DNA of 64,000 nt from Candidatus Dependentiae bacterium Noda2021 (GCA_020886235.1 AP025250.1:496001-560000); one strand, 5' to 3'. Shown: positions 45,460 to 55,077, counted from the stretch's first letter. Made by a program: numbers and translations. Notes: generated from the sequence alone by a model not told the origin.

Positions 45460-45918
45460 TTAACTTTTTTGATTAACTTCTTGCGCACATTCATCCCATT
45501 TTATCAATAGCGATGACATGTATTTAAACTCATATGCAAATCTAACAAAATAAAATTTAATTAAAGATTTATAAGTGTTTGGCAAGGAAGCAAAATCGTC
45601 GTCAAAGTTTAATTCTGATAATGATTTTACTTTCCCAGATTTAATTTGTGCCCACATTTTTTCTAAAATTGCAGTCAATCTATCAAATAAAATTTTATTA
45701 TCTTTTTTGCATGGCTCCCCCGTTAGATATTCAATAGCTTTGTAGCAATAAATTTCGTATTGTTCTTTAGCTTGAGATACCAATGCTATCTGTTCAATTA
45801 ACTGTTTACTTAACAAAGACAGTTCTTGTTGCTTTTTTATGTAATCATCAGAAACGGTAGAGCTTGCACTCATATTGAAAAAAATAAAAAAAGAAAAAAA
45901 TATCCAGTGGTTTTTCAT
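45460..45918 (-). CDS. Exported helical protein, first gene of the AAA+/toxin operon
   Basis: The 152-residue protein has a signal peptide (MKNHWIFFSFFIFFNMSAS), followed by an all-helical mature part with aromatic residues and three Cys. It follows a good promoter (45969-45997), so it is the first gene of the operon. The fold and role are unknown. Confidence 0.6.
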   Translation of the reverse strand: MKNHWIFFSFFIFFNMSASSTVSDDYIKKQQELSLLSKQLIEQIALVSQAKEQYEIYCYKAIEYLTGEPCKKDNKILFDRLTAILEKMWAQIKSGKVKSLSELNFDDDFASLPNTYKSLIKFYFVRFAYEFKYMSSLLIKWDECAQEVNQKS

Positions 45919-45968
45919 AAGAACCTTGGGTGAAATGATGTATGGAAAAAAATTGACTGCGATTGAGA

Positions 45969-45997
45969 ATTATAAAAAAATATAAAAAGAATGTCTA
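45969..45997 (-). promoter_or_regulatory. Promoter of the AAA+/toxin operon
   Basis: On the minus strand TAGACA (one base off the -35 consensus) and a perfect TATAAT are 17 bases apart. Transcription would begin about 45 bases before the 45918 start. No other promoter of similar quality is seen within the operon. Confidence 0.65.
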
Positions 45998-46153
45998 TTA
46001 CAATCAGCAAAAAATTTGCGCAATTGCTTGATTGAGAGAAGCTATTTAAAAATTATATTATGATTAATGCTGTTAAAATAAATTAGAGAATTTAAAGAAA
46101 AAGCTTTAGTTATAACGTTTTTTCTTACATATAATTTACAGTTTGATTTAAAT

Positions 46154-46185
46154 TAAAAAAGGGGCTTTTAGTAAAAGCCCCTGAT
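46154..46185 (-). terminator. Terminator after doxX
   Basis: A ten-base perfect stem (AGGGGCTTTT/AAAAGCCCCT) with a three-base loop is followed on the minus strand by six T. It sits three bases after the DoxX stop. Confidence 0.85.
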
Positions 46186-46188
46186 AAT

Positions 46189-46611
46189 CTATTTACCAAA
46201 AAAATACTTATCCAAAGAGTATTTGCTCGCGCCGGCGATCATAAAACCAATGAACACGACAAGCTGTGAAAGCGGAAAAGACACATAGCCATAGCTATCG
46301 CCATTTTTTAAATGGTAGGTGATTGCTACAAACATAGTAAAGCTCAAAAAGAAAGCCGCTATGCGAGTAAATAAACCCAAGGTTAAAAACAGACCTCCGC
46401 CTAGTTCTGCAAGCGCTGCACAAAGCCCCCAGAACAACGGAGCAAACGTAATTCCTAAATTTGCCATTTGCTGGCCGGTCCACAAAAGCTCTTCTTTACC
46501 GCGAATAAATTTAAGTGCACCGTGGCCAATAAATAATGCCCCGACACCAATGCGAATTACGGTAAGGGCAAGTTCGTTTAATTCTGGTGAATGAGGAAAA
46601 ATAAATTTCAT
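46189..46611 (-). CDS. DoxX-family membrane protein
   Basis: From MKFIFPHSPE at 46611 (AAAAGGAAC before it; the frame is open to 46656) the protein has 140 residues and four membrane segments. It has the DoxX pattern: RIGVGALFIGHGALKFIRG, then LAELGGGLFLTLGLFTRIAA and GYVSFPLSQL. DoxX proteins are small inner-membrane proteins linked to redox or sulfur metabolism; the precise reaction is uncertain. A terminator follows directly. Confidence 0.85.
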   Translation of the reverse strand: MKFIFPHSPELNELALTVIRIGVGALFIGHGALKFIRGKEELLWTGQQMANLGITFAPLFWGLCAALAELGGGLFLTLGLFTRIAAFFLSFTMFVAITYHLKNGDSYGYVSFPLSQLVVFIGFMIAGASKYSLDKYFFGK

Positions 46612-46722
46612 CTTATGTTCCTTTTTTGGTATGAATAGAGCGGTACTAAGTATCACACTTTTGGTTATACCAATGACCTACTAAAAAAATACAGTAACAT
46701 TACAAACCTTTTGAAAGGTGCA

Positions 46723-47151
46723 ATGAAAATATACCTTATCCTCCTTACCCTCTTGGTTGTAAGCGGCTCACTCTGCTGCATGGAAACTATTACTAATTCT
46801 CAAATCGCCACGGCATCACATGCATTGAATTTTTTAGGAAATATGTGTGCAAAAACCCACTTAAACCCTGGCACCTCTTTTCTGTCTAATCTCCCTGAAG
46901 AACTACAATTTCAAGAAATAGTAAAACACGTCATTGAATTATCTAAGACCCAGAAAGAAGCACGTTACTGCGTAGTTTCCTACTTGTCAATTTGTAAAAT
47001 AAATGCGGACTATTTAAAAAAAAATAACGCTACAATCAAATCAGAGATAAATAAAAAAGATAAAGATGTGTGGCTCACAAAACCAATTGCAAAAAATTCT
47101 TTAACAACATATCTTTACAAAGAAATTGGTATTAAAACTTGGCAACGATGA
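46723..47151 (+). CDS. Exported F-box-like protein (short member)
   Basis: From the ATG at 46723 (AAAGG five bases upstream; the frame begins at 46711) the protein has 142 residues. The signal peptide ends in -LCCMET. The mature part contains LSNLPEELQFQEIVKHVIEL followed by a helix with KINADYL, which resembles the LPxE-start, V-x-K-end pattern of the three other members in this window (53035, 57691, 58732). F-box domains link substrates to Skp1-Cullin ubiquitin ligases in eukaryotes. The similarity is by eye. Confidence 0.5.
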   Translation: MKIYLILLTLLVVSGSLCCMETITNSQIATASHALNFLGNMCAKTHLNPGTSFLSNLPEELQFQEIVKHVIELSKTQKEARYCVVSYLSICKINADYLKKNNATIKSEINKKDKDVWLTKPIAKNSLTTYLYKEIGIKTWQR

Positions 47152-47202
47152 CCCCACAGACATTTAACGTCTACAAAACTCAACACTTGTAAAGAAAAAT
47201 TT

Positions 47203-47622
47203 ATGGAAACCTGTCATATAAAAAAACATACATACCCATTTGATGTGACGATTTTAATTTTCACTCTTATTACGCTGTTTTGTTATGTAACAATCAGATT
47301 CTTTTTTGTTGAATATAAACAGCATCATGCCATGAAACAGCTATTACAAAAAGCTGAGTCGTACATGAAAGAAAAACAGTATTTCAGGGCAACAAAGATA
47401 TTCATCGGGATTATGAAAGAACATACCTTGAGTAACTTCTACAAAAAAAAGTTAGTTCAAAGTTGTTTTGGGCTCAGCAGCCATGTGCCCCAGTATTACA
47501 GATATGGATTAAAGTATCTTGATCAAATGAGATATGATAAAAAAGAAATCGCAGAATTGGCAAACTATATTGAAAATCAGGATCTAAAAGATCATTTTTT
47601 TTCATGTTTCACAAAGGCATAA
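47203..47622 (+). CDS. Membrane-anchored protein with TPR-like helices
   Basis: The 139-residue protein has one membrane helix (about 13-33) followed by helices (MKQLLQKAESYMKEKQYFRA) that resemble a tetratricopeptide repeat. It ends one base before the start of the next gene, which indicates coupled translation with the M50-like gene. Unknown function. Confidence 0.55.
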   Translation: METCHIKKHTYPFDVTILIFTLITLFCYVTIRFFFVEYKQHHAMKQLLQKAESYMKEKQYFRATKIFIGIMKEHTLSNFYKKKLVQSCFGLSSHVPQYYRYGLKYLDQMRYDKKEIAELANYIENQDLKDHFFSCFTKA

Positions 47623-47623
47623 C

Positions 47624-48169
47624 ATGTTTGGAAAAGCCCTTCAACACATTTTTTCGATTATCACGCTACCAGGAATTATAGTTCATGAAATTTCTCATAA
47701 ATTTTTTTGCGACATTTTTGATATACCAGTAAAGCAAGTAAAATATTTTATTCCCTTTGCTGATATTACGAGTAGCACAACAGCACAACTTCCTAAACGT
47801 TTTATGACATCCTATTGGATAGCTATTGCACCACTTATTATCAATTCAATTGTATGTGTCTTATTTACTCTACCCTACAGCATAATGTTTTACTATGGCA
47901 CTGAGTTTGTATCCTCAACATCACGCTTATTTAATATATGTAATGGCATACTCTTGTGGGTCGGACTTTCAATAGGATGGCATGCAATACCCAGCAGGAG
48001 CGATCTTTCTAACGTGATAGGTAGTGATGAATCACGTAGCAAAAAAATAACACTAACCACCACCAAATTGTTACTGTATCCTTTTAATAGCACCGGCTTT
48101 TTCGGACGAGTGTTCAGATTATTCTACACATCTTTTCTATTACGAATTGTGCCTATCTTGTTTTTTTAA
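47624..48169 (+). CDS. M50-like membrane metalloprotease homolog
   Basis: The 181-residue membrane protein has a zinc motif HEISH (21-25) inside the first hydrophobic segment (LPGIIVHEISHKFFCDIFDI). This fits the compact M50-like (site-2-protease-like) family of membrane proteins with a buried metal site. Three to four further membrane segments follow. The usual second motif with the third ligand is not evident, so activity is uncertain. It starts one base after the previous gene's stop. Confidence 0.6.
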   Translation: MFGKALQHIFSIITLPGIIVHEISHKFFCDIFDIPVKQVKYFIPFADITSSTTAQLPKRFMTSYWIAIAPLIINSIVCVLFTLPYSIMFYYGTEFVSSTSRLFNICNGILLWVGLSIGWHAIPSRSDLSNVIGSDESRSKKITLTTTKLLLYPFNSTGFFGRVFRLFYTSFLLRIVPILFF

Positions 48170-48263
48170 ATGATCATAGCAACGAGTTTGCTTTGGTTAT
48201 TCTGCAAAGCGCTCAAGTTTTTGATAATCTAAAAAAAATATTATTATTTTCAACGAGGCTTGT

Positions 48264-50060
48264 ATGGTTGATTCTCATAGTACATTTAAACTTCTTCCTG
48301 TTTATTTTAACAAATCATGGTGGCAGTTAATAACTCGTCAAAAATGGTCAGTTTTAATTATTATCTTTGCAGTAACCGTAACACAGATAATGTGGAGTTT
48401 GCTCCCCTTTGCCGCGGCAAAAATATTTGAGGCCCAAAGCTATGTGCTCTGTGGCATAGTTTTTGTCTCATGGATACTTATTGATTTACTGTTCACTATC
48501 ATCAGAAAATATGTTAATACGCGCTTTCAGTTGCAATGTATTCACAGTATCTACAAAAGCGCGCATGAGTATTTGCTCACCATCGATCCTAAATATCATG
48601 TGCACCGATCAAGTGGTGCCGTGCTTGCAAAGATTGAACGCGCAGCCCGTGGTTACGAAGATTTTGCCGACCGCGTGACCTTTGACATTACTCCTTTATT
48701 TATTGGTCTTGGCACGGTAGTTATTGCTCTCAGCTATTATTCTATTCCGCTTGCCTTAGTAATGGGCGCATTTATTATTGGTATGCTCATTATTGGCTAT
48801 TATTTTGCAACTACTAAATGTATAGAATGGGAACATCAGCACATTGTAAAAGATGACGCATACAAAACTACTTCCATGGAAAATTTAACGCAAATACATT
48901 TAATAAGATCTACCTTTGCAACGCCCTTTAGATACCAGATACTTAATAACGCAATTACTGAAAATATAAACACCGAAGCATCTTTATGGTATTCCTACAT
49001 TAACTTATTTACCGGGTTAGGTGTCGTCTACCTGTGCTCATTATTAGTACTGGCGCTTATGCTGATCTACCAAATCCATACCGGCACCCTTTCATCTGCT
49101 ACCGCACTCGGTCTCTTTTTGGTATACACGCAAAGTTCAAAAGAAATCATTAAGTTTAATCGTCTACTCAGAAAAATTTTACACAGCAAGGCTGCTATTA
49201 AAGATCTTTTCTCATTCATCTCTACGTTTGGTCAGCAAACATTTCCGGTGCTTGGGCAATCCTCATTAGCGCTACCGCTCTCTGAATCAATAAAAATCGA
49301 TGCAAGCAATATATTTTTTGATTATGGCAAAGCATTGCTCTTTAACGATCACTCATTAAAATTAACATGCCCTATTAAGCAACCCTCTAAACTCTATGGC
49401 ATTATTGGCGCATCAGGCACCGGCAAAACTACTTTGCTTTCTATCCTTGGTGGTCAGCTAAAACCTATTAAAGGCTCAATCATCATTAATGGTATTAATG
49501 TGTATGAGATTAATGACGCAATGCGCAGCCAACTAATTGCTCTTCAAGGTCAAGTAGCATCCAACCTGCGTGGCACAGTAAAAAGTAATTTGTTACTCGG
49601 GTTACCGTTTGATCATGGATACTCAGACGCAGATCTTGCGCGAATTATCGATCAGGTGGGATTGCTTGCTATTTTAAATCAGCATAACGGCTTAGAAACA
49701 TTGCTTGGTGAAGGCGGTTTAAATCTATCAGGTGGTCAGCGTCAGCGACTAAATTTTGCCGGTCTTTATTTACGTGCAAAATATTACAAACCATTACTTA
49801 TCTTAATTGATGAGCCAACGAGCAGTTTAGATGAAATTAGTGAACTTGCAATAACTCATATGATAGAAGAACTTGCAAAAGATGCGGTTACACTCGTAGT
49901 AGCTCACCGATTAAAAACAATTAATAAAGCAGTGGGTATAATTGATTTATCATTACTCAATACAGAAAAAATGATAACGGCCCATTCACCCGATGAATTG
50001 TCACACTACTCTGATTACTACAAAGAGTTATTGCAAGGCACAAAATCGCTTGATGAGTAA
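48264..50060 (+). CDS. ABC-type half-transporter (fused permease and ATPase)
   Basis: The 598-residue protein has an N-terminal membrane domain with six segments (about 28-290) and a C-terminal ATPase: Walker A GASGTGKTT (382-390), signature LSGGQ (488-492), Walker B LLILIDEP (511-518) and the H-loop VAHRL. Such half-transporters dimerise and export lipids, peptides or drugs. The Q-loop reads ALQGQV, slightly unusual. GAGG lies six bases before the start. The substrate cannot be told from sequence. Confidence 0.9.
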   Translation: MVDSHSTFKLLPVYFNKSWWQLITRQKWSVLIIIFAVTVTQIMWSLLPFAAAKIFEAQSYVLCGIVFVSWILIDLLFTIIRKYVNTRFQLQCIHSIYKSAHEYLLTIDPKYHVHRSSGAVLAKIERAARGYEDFADRVTFDITPLFIGLGTVVIALSYYSIPLALVMGAFIIGMLIIGYYFATTKCIEWEHQHIVKDDAYKTTSMENLTQIHLIRSTFATPFRYQILNNAITENINTEASLWYSYINLFTGLGVVYLCSLLVLALMLIYQIHTGTLSSATALGLFLVYTQSSKEIIKFNRLLRKILHSKAAIKDLFSFISTFGQQTFPVLGQSSLALPLSESIKIDASNIFFDYGKALLFNDHSLKLTCPIKQPSKLYGIIGASGTGKTTLLSILGGQLKPIKGSIIINGINVYEINDAMRSQLIALQGQVASNLRGTVKSNLLLGLPFDHGYSDADLARIIDQVGLLAILNQHNGLETLLGEGGLNLSGGQRQRLNFAGLYLRAKYYKPLLILIDEPTSSLDEISELAITHMIEELAKDAVTLVVAHRLKTINKAVGIIDLSLLNTEKMITAHSPDELSHYSDYYKELLQGTKSLDE

Positions 50061-50082
50061 TCTGGGGATTTTACAATAGTGA

Positions 50083-50874
50083 TTATTCATTAAATAAGTT
50101 GTGCAAGAAGGACTCAGGATTATTTAAAAAACTTTTAGTAATTTGATAATGATCAGTATCTGTATAGTTAACTTGTGTTAGTGTTACCGAATCACAGGAA
50201 TAAATAACCGAATTTGGATAAGCGAGTAAAAGAGGTGAATGGGTAGCTATAATAAATTGGGCATCACTTTTTTTGCATAATTCATTGATAATCACGAGTA
50301 AAGATAGTTGTCTTTGTGGTGAAAGAGCAGCTTCCGGTTCATCAAGCACAAAAAAACCGCCTTTTCCTAATCTGTTGTTAAAGAAAGATAAAAAACTTTC
50401 TCCATGGGATTGTGCATGCAATGATTTACCCCCATATGAATGGTAAGCAACTTCACCCTGACCACCTTCAGTTGCAAGTACATCAAGATAATTTGCAACA
50501 TTAAAAAAAGTTTCAGCCCTAAAAAAATAACCATCAAATGGTTTAGAATTCCATGATAAGGTTAGTAAATCGGCTAACGTTTGCGTGTAAGACAGATTTT
50601 TTTTATCAGAGGTATTAAAAGATATATTTTTACTTCCGCCTTCTACGCCAAAACCTGCTTTGTAAGCAATTGCTTCAAGAATAGTGGATTTACCACTGCC
50701 ATTCTCACCCACAAAAAAAGTTACCGGCGTTGTAAAAGAAATCTCTTTTAAATTTCTAATGAGCGGAACAGTAAAGGGATATTCATTAGTATTAACCTGA
50801 ACACTATCATTGACTCGTAACGAATCAAGTAATTGTCCAGAATAAGAACGTTGTTTTTTTTTACTATTTTTCAT
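50083..50874 (-). CDS. Predicted ATPase, COG3910-like
   Basis: From the ATG at 50874 (the frame is open to 50889) the protein has 263 residues. It matches the compact ABC-type ATPase family COG3910: TPVTFFVGENGSGKSTILEA (Walker A), FDGYFFRAETFFNVANYLD, YGGKSLHAQSHGESFLSFF (signature), FVLDEPEAALSPQRQLSLL (Walker B and D-loop) and IIATHSPLLLAYP. The biological function of this family is unknown. It is convergent with the ABC transporter at its stop. Confidence 0.85.
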   Translation of the reverse strand: MKNSKKKQRSYSGQLLDSLRVNDSVQVNTNEYPFTVPLIRNLKEISFTTPVTFFVGENGSGKSTILEAIAYKAGFGVEGGSKNISFNTSDKKNLSYTQTLADLLTLSWNSKPFDGYFFRAETFFNVANYLDVLATEGGQGEVAYHSYGGKSLHAQSHGESFLSFFNNRLGKGGFFVLDEPEAALSPQRQLSLLVIINELCKKSDAQFIIATHSPLLLAYPNSVIYSCDSVTLTQVNYTDTDHYQITKSFLNNPESFLHNLFNE

Positions 50875-50923
50875 CGCAAGAAGCATCACTATTTACGTTA
50901 TAAATATGATACTTATAGTAACA

Positions 50924-51628
50924 TTATTTGAACATTATACCAACCACACGCACGGGTGACTCTGTGGTTTGTATTTTAATAGGAAGCGCACAAACTAGTG
51001 CACCAACTGGGGTAAGCTTCTGTGCATTTGCAAGATTTTCAATAATGTATTTACCATTGCCAAGCAATAATCGGTGCACCGGAAAATCACTCTCAGACGC
51101 ATCGGGAGACAAGGTGTCAATAGCAATACCTGCAATGCCACGCGCAAGCAATAATTCTGCTGCCGCTGACGAAATAGTAGGAAATTGCATAACACCCTGT
51201 TGATTAACATTGCGATACGCATCTTTATTGTGCCAGAATTTGCTCCAGCCCGTGTGGACAATCACCAAGCTATTATGTGCAATAGTGCAATGATGCTTTT
51301 CAAATTCAACAATATCATGAGTGCTCAGTGCATAGTGCGCATGCGCTTTAGATGAAATATCTATAACATATGCATTGGTCACCAGTTGTTCTATAGGCAA
51401 CTGGTCAACAGTAACACCATGGGCAAAGCAATGTGCGGGTGCATCAATGTGAGTGCCAATACCAATTTTAGCAAACGTAACACCCTGCAAGGTAAACTGC
51501 GTAGGACCATGGCCATCTTCATGTTCAACTAATGTGTGTAGTTCAAAACCACAATCACCATCCCAGGTAGGATGATCTGTCGATAATGGATGGGTTAAAT
51601 CGATAATGGTGGCAAAAGGGAATGACAT
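50924..51628 (-). CDS. Cyclase-family hydrolase (kynurenine-formamidase-like)
   Basis: The 234-residue protein has the cyclase-family (PF04199) metal-binding motif GIGTHIDAPAHC (His60, Asp62, His66) and the flanking segments IDLTHPLSTDHPTW and GIAGIAIDTLSPD. Members include arylformamidases and isatin hydrolases. The substrate cannot be assigned, and no tryptophan-degradation genes are nearby. The gene is on the minus strand after a terminator (51642-51667). Confidence 0.85.
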   Translation of the reverse strand: MSFPFATIIDLTHPLSTDHPTWDGDCGFELHTLVEHEDGHGPTQFTLQGVTFAKIGIGTHIDAPAHCFAHGVTVDQLPIEQLVTNAYVIDISSKAHAHYALSTHDIVEFEKHHCTIAHNSLVIVHTGWSKFWHNKDAYRNVNQQGVMQFPTISSAAAELLLARGIAGIAIDTLSPDASESDFPVHRLLLGNGKYIIENLANAQKLTPVGALVCALPIKIQTTESPVRVVGIMFK

Positions 51629-51641
51629 ACTACTCTAAACC

Positions 51642-51667
51642 AAAAAAGGCTGGTAATTTTACCAGCC
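51642..51667 (-). terminator. Terminator after the 51682 gene
   Basis: Seven-base stem GGCTGGT/ACCAGCC with a six-base loop, followed on the minus strand by six T. Confidence 0.8.
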
Positions 51668-51681
51668 ATATTAAACATTGT

Positions 51682-52023
51682 TTATGAAGGTTTTGATACT
51701 ACTTTATAACGTGAAAGGAAATTTTTAATTCCTTTACCATACATATACATAAGCCCTGCTGATGCAGAAACACTAGCTACAAATACACCTGGATAATCAG
51801 CTGCAAACGCCAGAACTTTTTTATAATTTTCATCTTTTCTAATTACATTAGCAAGCTCTATAGCACAGCCGCCAATAACGCCGGCTACGATAAAATCTTT
51901 TGCCGTCATAGTATCTTCTTTTTGCTTGTAGATTACTTTTAATTCTTCAATATGCGCTCTTGGTTCTTGTGCATACATTGCAAAACCGCTCGCCAACAAT
52001 GCTGTAACTAATAATTTTTTCAT
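51682..52023 (-). CDS. Exported or membrane protein, unknown
   Basis: The 113-residue protein has a signal peptide (MKKLLVTALLASGFAMYA) and two weak hydrophobic segments (about 44-60 and 80-96). It lies 18 bases after the broken TPR gene and ends at a terminator. No family recognised. Confidence 0.6.
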   Translation of the reverse strand: MKKLLVTALLASGFAMYAQEPRAHIEELKVIYKQKEDTMTAKDFIVAGVIGGCAIELANVIRKDENYKKVLAFAADYPGVFVASVSASAGLMYMYGKGIKNFLSRYKVVSKPS

Positions 52024-52041
52024 ACGAACATCCTTATAATA

Positions 52042-52829
52042 TTATTTAGTATCTGGTTTATTACTTTCTTCCATTTTCTTTAAGCGATCTTGTGCGTGAA
52101 TTACTGCAATCGGATCTAGTTGTTTATAATTCTCAACAATGTCAGTAAATAACGCACGCGCTTTGGTTAGATCTTTTTCTACACTTTTGCCAAACTCATG
52201 CGCATCGGCAATCCAAAACTTAGCCCACGCAACAACAGACTTATCTTCGATTGATTGATCATTGTTTAAAATGGTCGTAAATAGCTCAATACTTTTAGCA
52301 TCACTTTGCTCTGTACCATCGCCATCGCGATATGCATCAGCTAAGCGTGCTTGTGCCCAGGCACGAAGATTTGAATCGGTTGCGTTAGGATTATCAAGAA
52401 TTTTTTTGTATAAGATAACTGCTTTTGCCCAATTTCTTGCTTCACATACTGATTGCGGGCACCATCAGCTAAATACAGTTGAGACCATGGTATAATTTGA
52501 TCTTGTTTAACATCGCCATACGTGTTAATTACTTCATCAAAATAACTACACGCTTTTGGATAATGTCTTTCAACGCCATACCCATGCCAATGAGGGTTGC
52601 CTATTTGAAAGGTAGTTAATCCCATGGTTTCGTGATATGGTGATTTGTCTCTGCATTGATCATAGATAGCTTTAAAAATTTCAACGGCATGTGATTTATA
52701 ATATGGCCTTCCTGAGTCAAGAAGTGCCTGCGCTTTTTCATACATTTCTTTTATATGGGCGCAATCCACATCGTATGCCTGCAGATATGACAAAGATAGT
52801 AGGGCAAATAATGATAAGTATTTTTTCAT
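52042..52829 (-). pseudogene. Exported TPR/Sel1-like repeat protein, frameshifted
   Basis: The first frame (52829 to 52341) has a signal peptide (MKKYLSLFALLSLSYLQA) and helical repeats with the patterns A-x-x-x-F-x-x-I-Y and LYLADGAR. Near 52441-52450 it leaves the family pattern, while another frame to 52042 continues with ARNWAKAVILYKKIL, AQARLADAYRDGDG and ARALFTDIVENYKQL. One missing T would restore a protein of about 262 residues with five to six TPR/Sel1-type repeats. Such repeats bind proteins. It may be a decayed gene or a sequence error. Confidence 0.65.
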
Positions 52830-53034
52830 TGAAGCTCCTTATAATTAGTTGATGCAGACTATAGTACAAAAGTTGTGATGCGTAAAGTAAAAAACTTATC
52901 ACAGAGCTACATAATGTTTTTATTATTATGCGTTTAAAACATCAAATTTATTCATCAGACTTGCAGCAAATTATTACAATATGAAATTATTAGATGGTAA
53001 ACTAAAAGAAAACGATAGTAATAAAGGAAATACT

Positions 53035-53715
53035 ATGAAAAATAAAATCATACTCTATTGCGTGCTAATAAGTGCCTGCGCAGTAGCCATGGAAAAAAAT
53101 GAATCTAACCCAACTTATGTGCAAATTTTACCCTATGAAATACAAACAAAAGAGTTAGTTCAGCAAATTATTAACACCGCAGAATCTCTGGAACAAGCAT
53201 TGAAATCTCTTCAAAGCTATAGATCGGTAAACAAATCTTTTCGTGATTATGTCACCAAAAACAAAGAATCCATTGAAGCAGCTTTGAATAAGAAATTTTT
53301 ATTAGCAGCATTGGGTTCAGGAAATTTTAGAAATGCTGATGTTAAAAAGCAAGTGCTTTCAGCATTAAATGAGGCATTAAAAAAGGAGACTGTTAATAGT
53401 ATTCGTCTAAAGGATTTAATAGATTTAATTGATAATAATAAATCGGTATCTAAACAAAATCTGGATTATGCCCTTGCGTTACTTAAAAAATCAATCAAAG
53501 AAAAAAACTTTGTATTCAGCGCATCTATTCTAGGTGCCCTAAATTATTTTTATATCAATAAAAGACTATTGCTTGAACCGACACACAAAAAACATTTTGA
53601 AGAAATAATGGAAGCACTTGCAGATTTGCAGAGCAGTCCGGCATACACAGCATCCGCTTATGAGATATATTTGTTGGTGAAAAATATGGCAACTAAAGCA
53701 TTTGGCAAAATGTAA
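53035..53715 (+). CDS. Exported F-box-like protein (227 aa)
   Basis: The ATG at 53035 has AAAGGA six bases upstream (the frame is open from 52981). The signal peptide ends in -AVAMEK. The mature part begins with ILPYEIQTKELVQQIINTAE, a helix with a long insert, then SVNKSFRDYV, the pattern shared with the other F-box-like proteins here. Helical C-terminal domain. Probably a divergent family member; the F-box reading is tentative. Confidence 0.5.
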   Translation: MKNKIILYCVLISACAVAMEKNESNPTYVQILPYEIQTKELVQQIINTAESLEQALKSLQSYRSVNKSFRDYVTKNKESIEAALNKKFLLAALGSGNFRNADVKKQVLSALNEALKKETVNSIRLKDLIDLIDNNKSVSKQNLDYALALLKKSIKEKNFVFSASILGALNYFYINKRLLLEPTHKKHFEEIMEALADLQSSPAYTASAYEIYLLVKNMATKAFGKM

Positions 53716-53727
53716 CCACTTAACAAT

Positions 53728-53775
53728 AAAACCGGTCAGTTCATCATCGCTCTTGATAATGAATTGGCCGGTTTT
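53728..53775. terminator. Bidirectional terminator hairpin
   Basis: Long imperfect palindrome with perfect ends AAAACCGG/CCGGTTTT, lying between convergent genes ending at 53715 (plus) and 53791 (minus). Confidence 0.75.
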
Positions 53776-53790
53776 AAATTTCAGAAATTG

Positions 53791-54974
53791 TTACGAAACA
53801 ATAGAATAGAGAATAGTTTCAAAATCATGAAAATCGTTTGCATCACTTTCTTGGCCATGCGATTCAGCGCTAATCATACGAACACCCACTAGGTTTTTTT
53901 CAGGATAAATAATCAGATATTGACCCAAGTAACCCAGTGCTTTGTACCCATGTATAGGACCATACACTTTTCGTGATAACTCAGTTCCTTCTTTAAGCTC
54001 TTTGTCAAAAATGGCTTGGAAATCTTTACCAAACGCTTCTTCTGTTTTTTTGTCATATTCTTGTTCAGTTGGATAACTACCTTTGAGTTGAATTACTTTT
54101 TTTATAAACTCTTCATTGTGGCCAGTTGCGCGTAATTTTTCTATCTGTTGGTTATCAATTACGTAGGTCGTTGATTGAGGAATCAGCCACCACAATAATC
54201 CTGAATTAGGCTTGAGGCTATTAGGAGTGAACGATGTTTTAAACCATGTGGGTGAAATAAGCGTTTTGCCATTCCACATACCTTTTTGCAAAATAAGTTG
54301 GCCGATTTTGGCAAGATCCTTGGCATAGATGTGTAAGCCGGCAAGGCCATGCACATTGCCTGCGCTATCATGATCCCACGTGTAGGTACGGATGCCAAGT
54401 GGTTGAAACAAATTACTATTCAAATATTCATCAAGAGGTTTTCCGGTAATTTTTTTTACAATACCGGGTAATATATTTACTGCCTTATTGCTATAAAAAA
54501 ATGAGTTCCTGGTTCGTGCACTACGTTGGCAGTGAGCCCAAATTGTAGGAAATCTGGGCTCTGATAAACGGCTAGCGCACTATGCTCATCCTGTAAGCCT
54601 GATGTGTGGTTTAATAAGTGTCTGATAGTAATGTTCTTTTTCGTTGATTGATTCCACTCAGGATAAAATTGGTATACCGGCGTATCAAGCGATTTGAGCA
54701 ATCCCTGAGTTTGCATCAAACCAAAAGCTAAATTAACAATAGATTTGGTAACTGACATGGCGTGAATCAGCGTCGGTTTTGATTGAGCGTAATATTCTGC
54801 AATTACTTTTCCATCATGCATGATTACCAGAGCATCAGTATTGGTTTGTTTTGCACGAGAAACGAGTTCATTAATCTGGGATTTATGAGTTGTGTTAACT
54901 TTTGGCTGCGGTGTCTCACACCCATACAATAAAGAACTTATACTTAGTGTTAGGTATAACATGTTAATCTTCAT
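53791..54974 (-). pseudogene. Lipoprotein serine hydrolase (class C beta-lactamase-like), frameshifted
   Basis: The first part (54974-54477) has a lipoprotein signal (LLYGC, Cys19) and the active-site S-x-x-K motif SVTK (S74, K77), followed by GLMQTQGLL and LLNHTSGL. It ends shortly after FF. The second frame (to 53791) continues with NILPGIVKKITGKPLDEYL, QPLGIRT and GLAGLHIYAKDLAK. The joint is a run of seven T (plus-strand A7 at 54495-54501); an eighth T would rebuild the catalytic Y-S-N motif exactly. The restored protein would be a penicillin-binding-protein/beta-lactamase-fold hydrolase of about 394 residues. Confidence 0.8.
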
Positions 54975-55077
54975 AGCAACCCTTTATTTGCAATTATTAC
55001 CATTAATAACGACGAATTTAATTATTTAACTTACCATGTCTTTGCCTGAAGTTGATAGACATCAGGAGGCAATAGTA

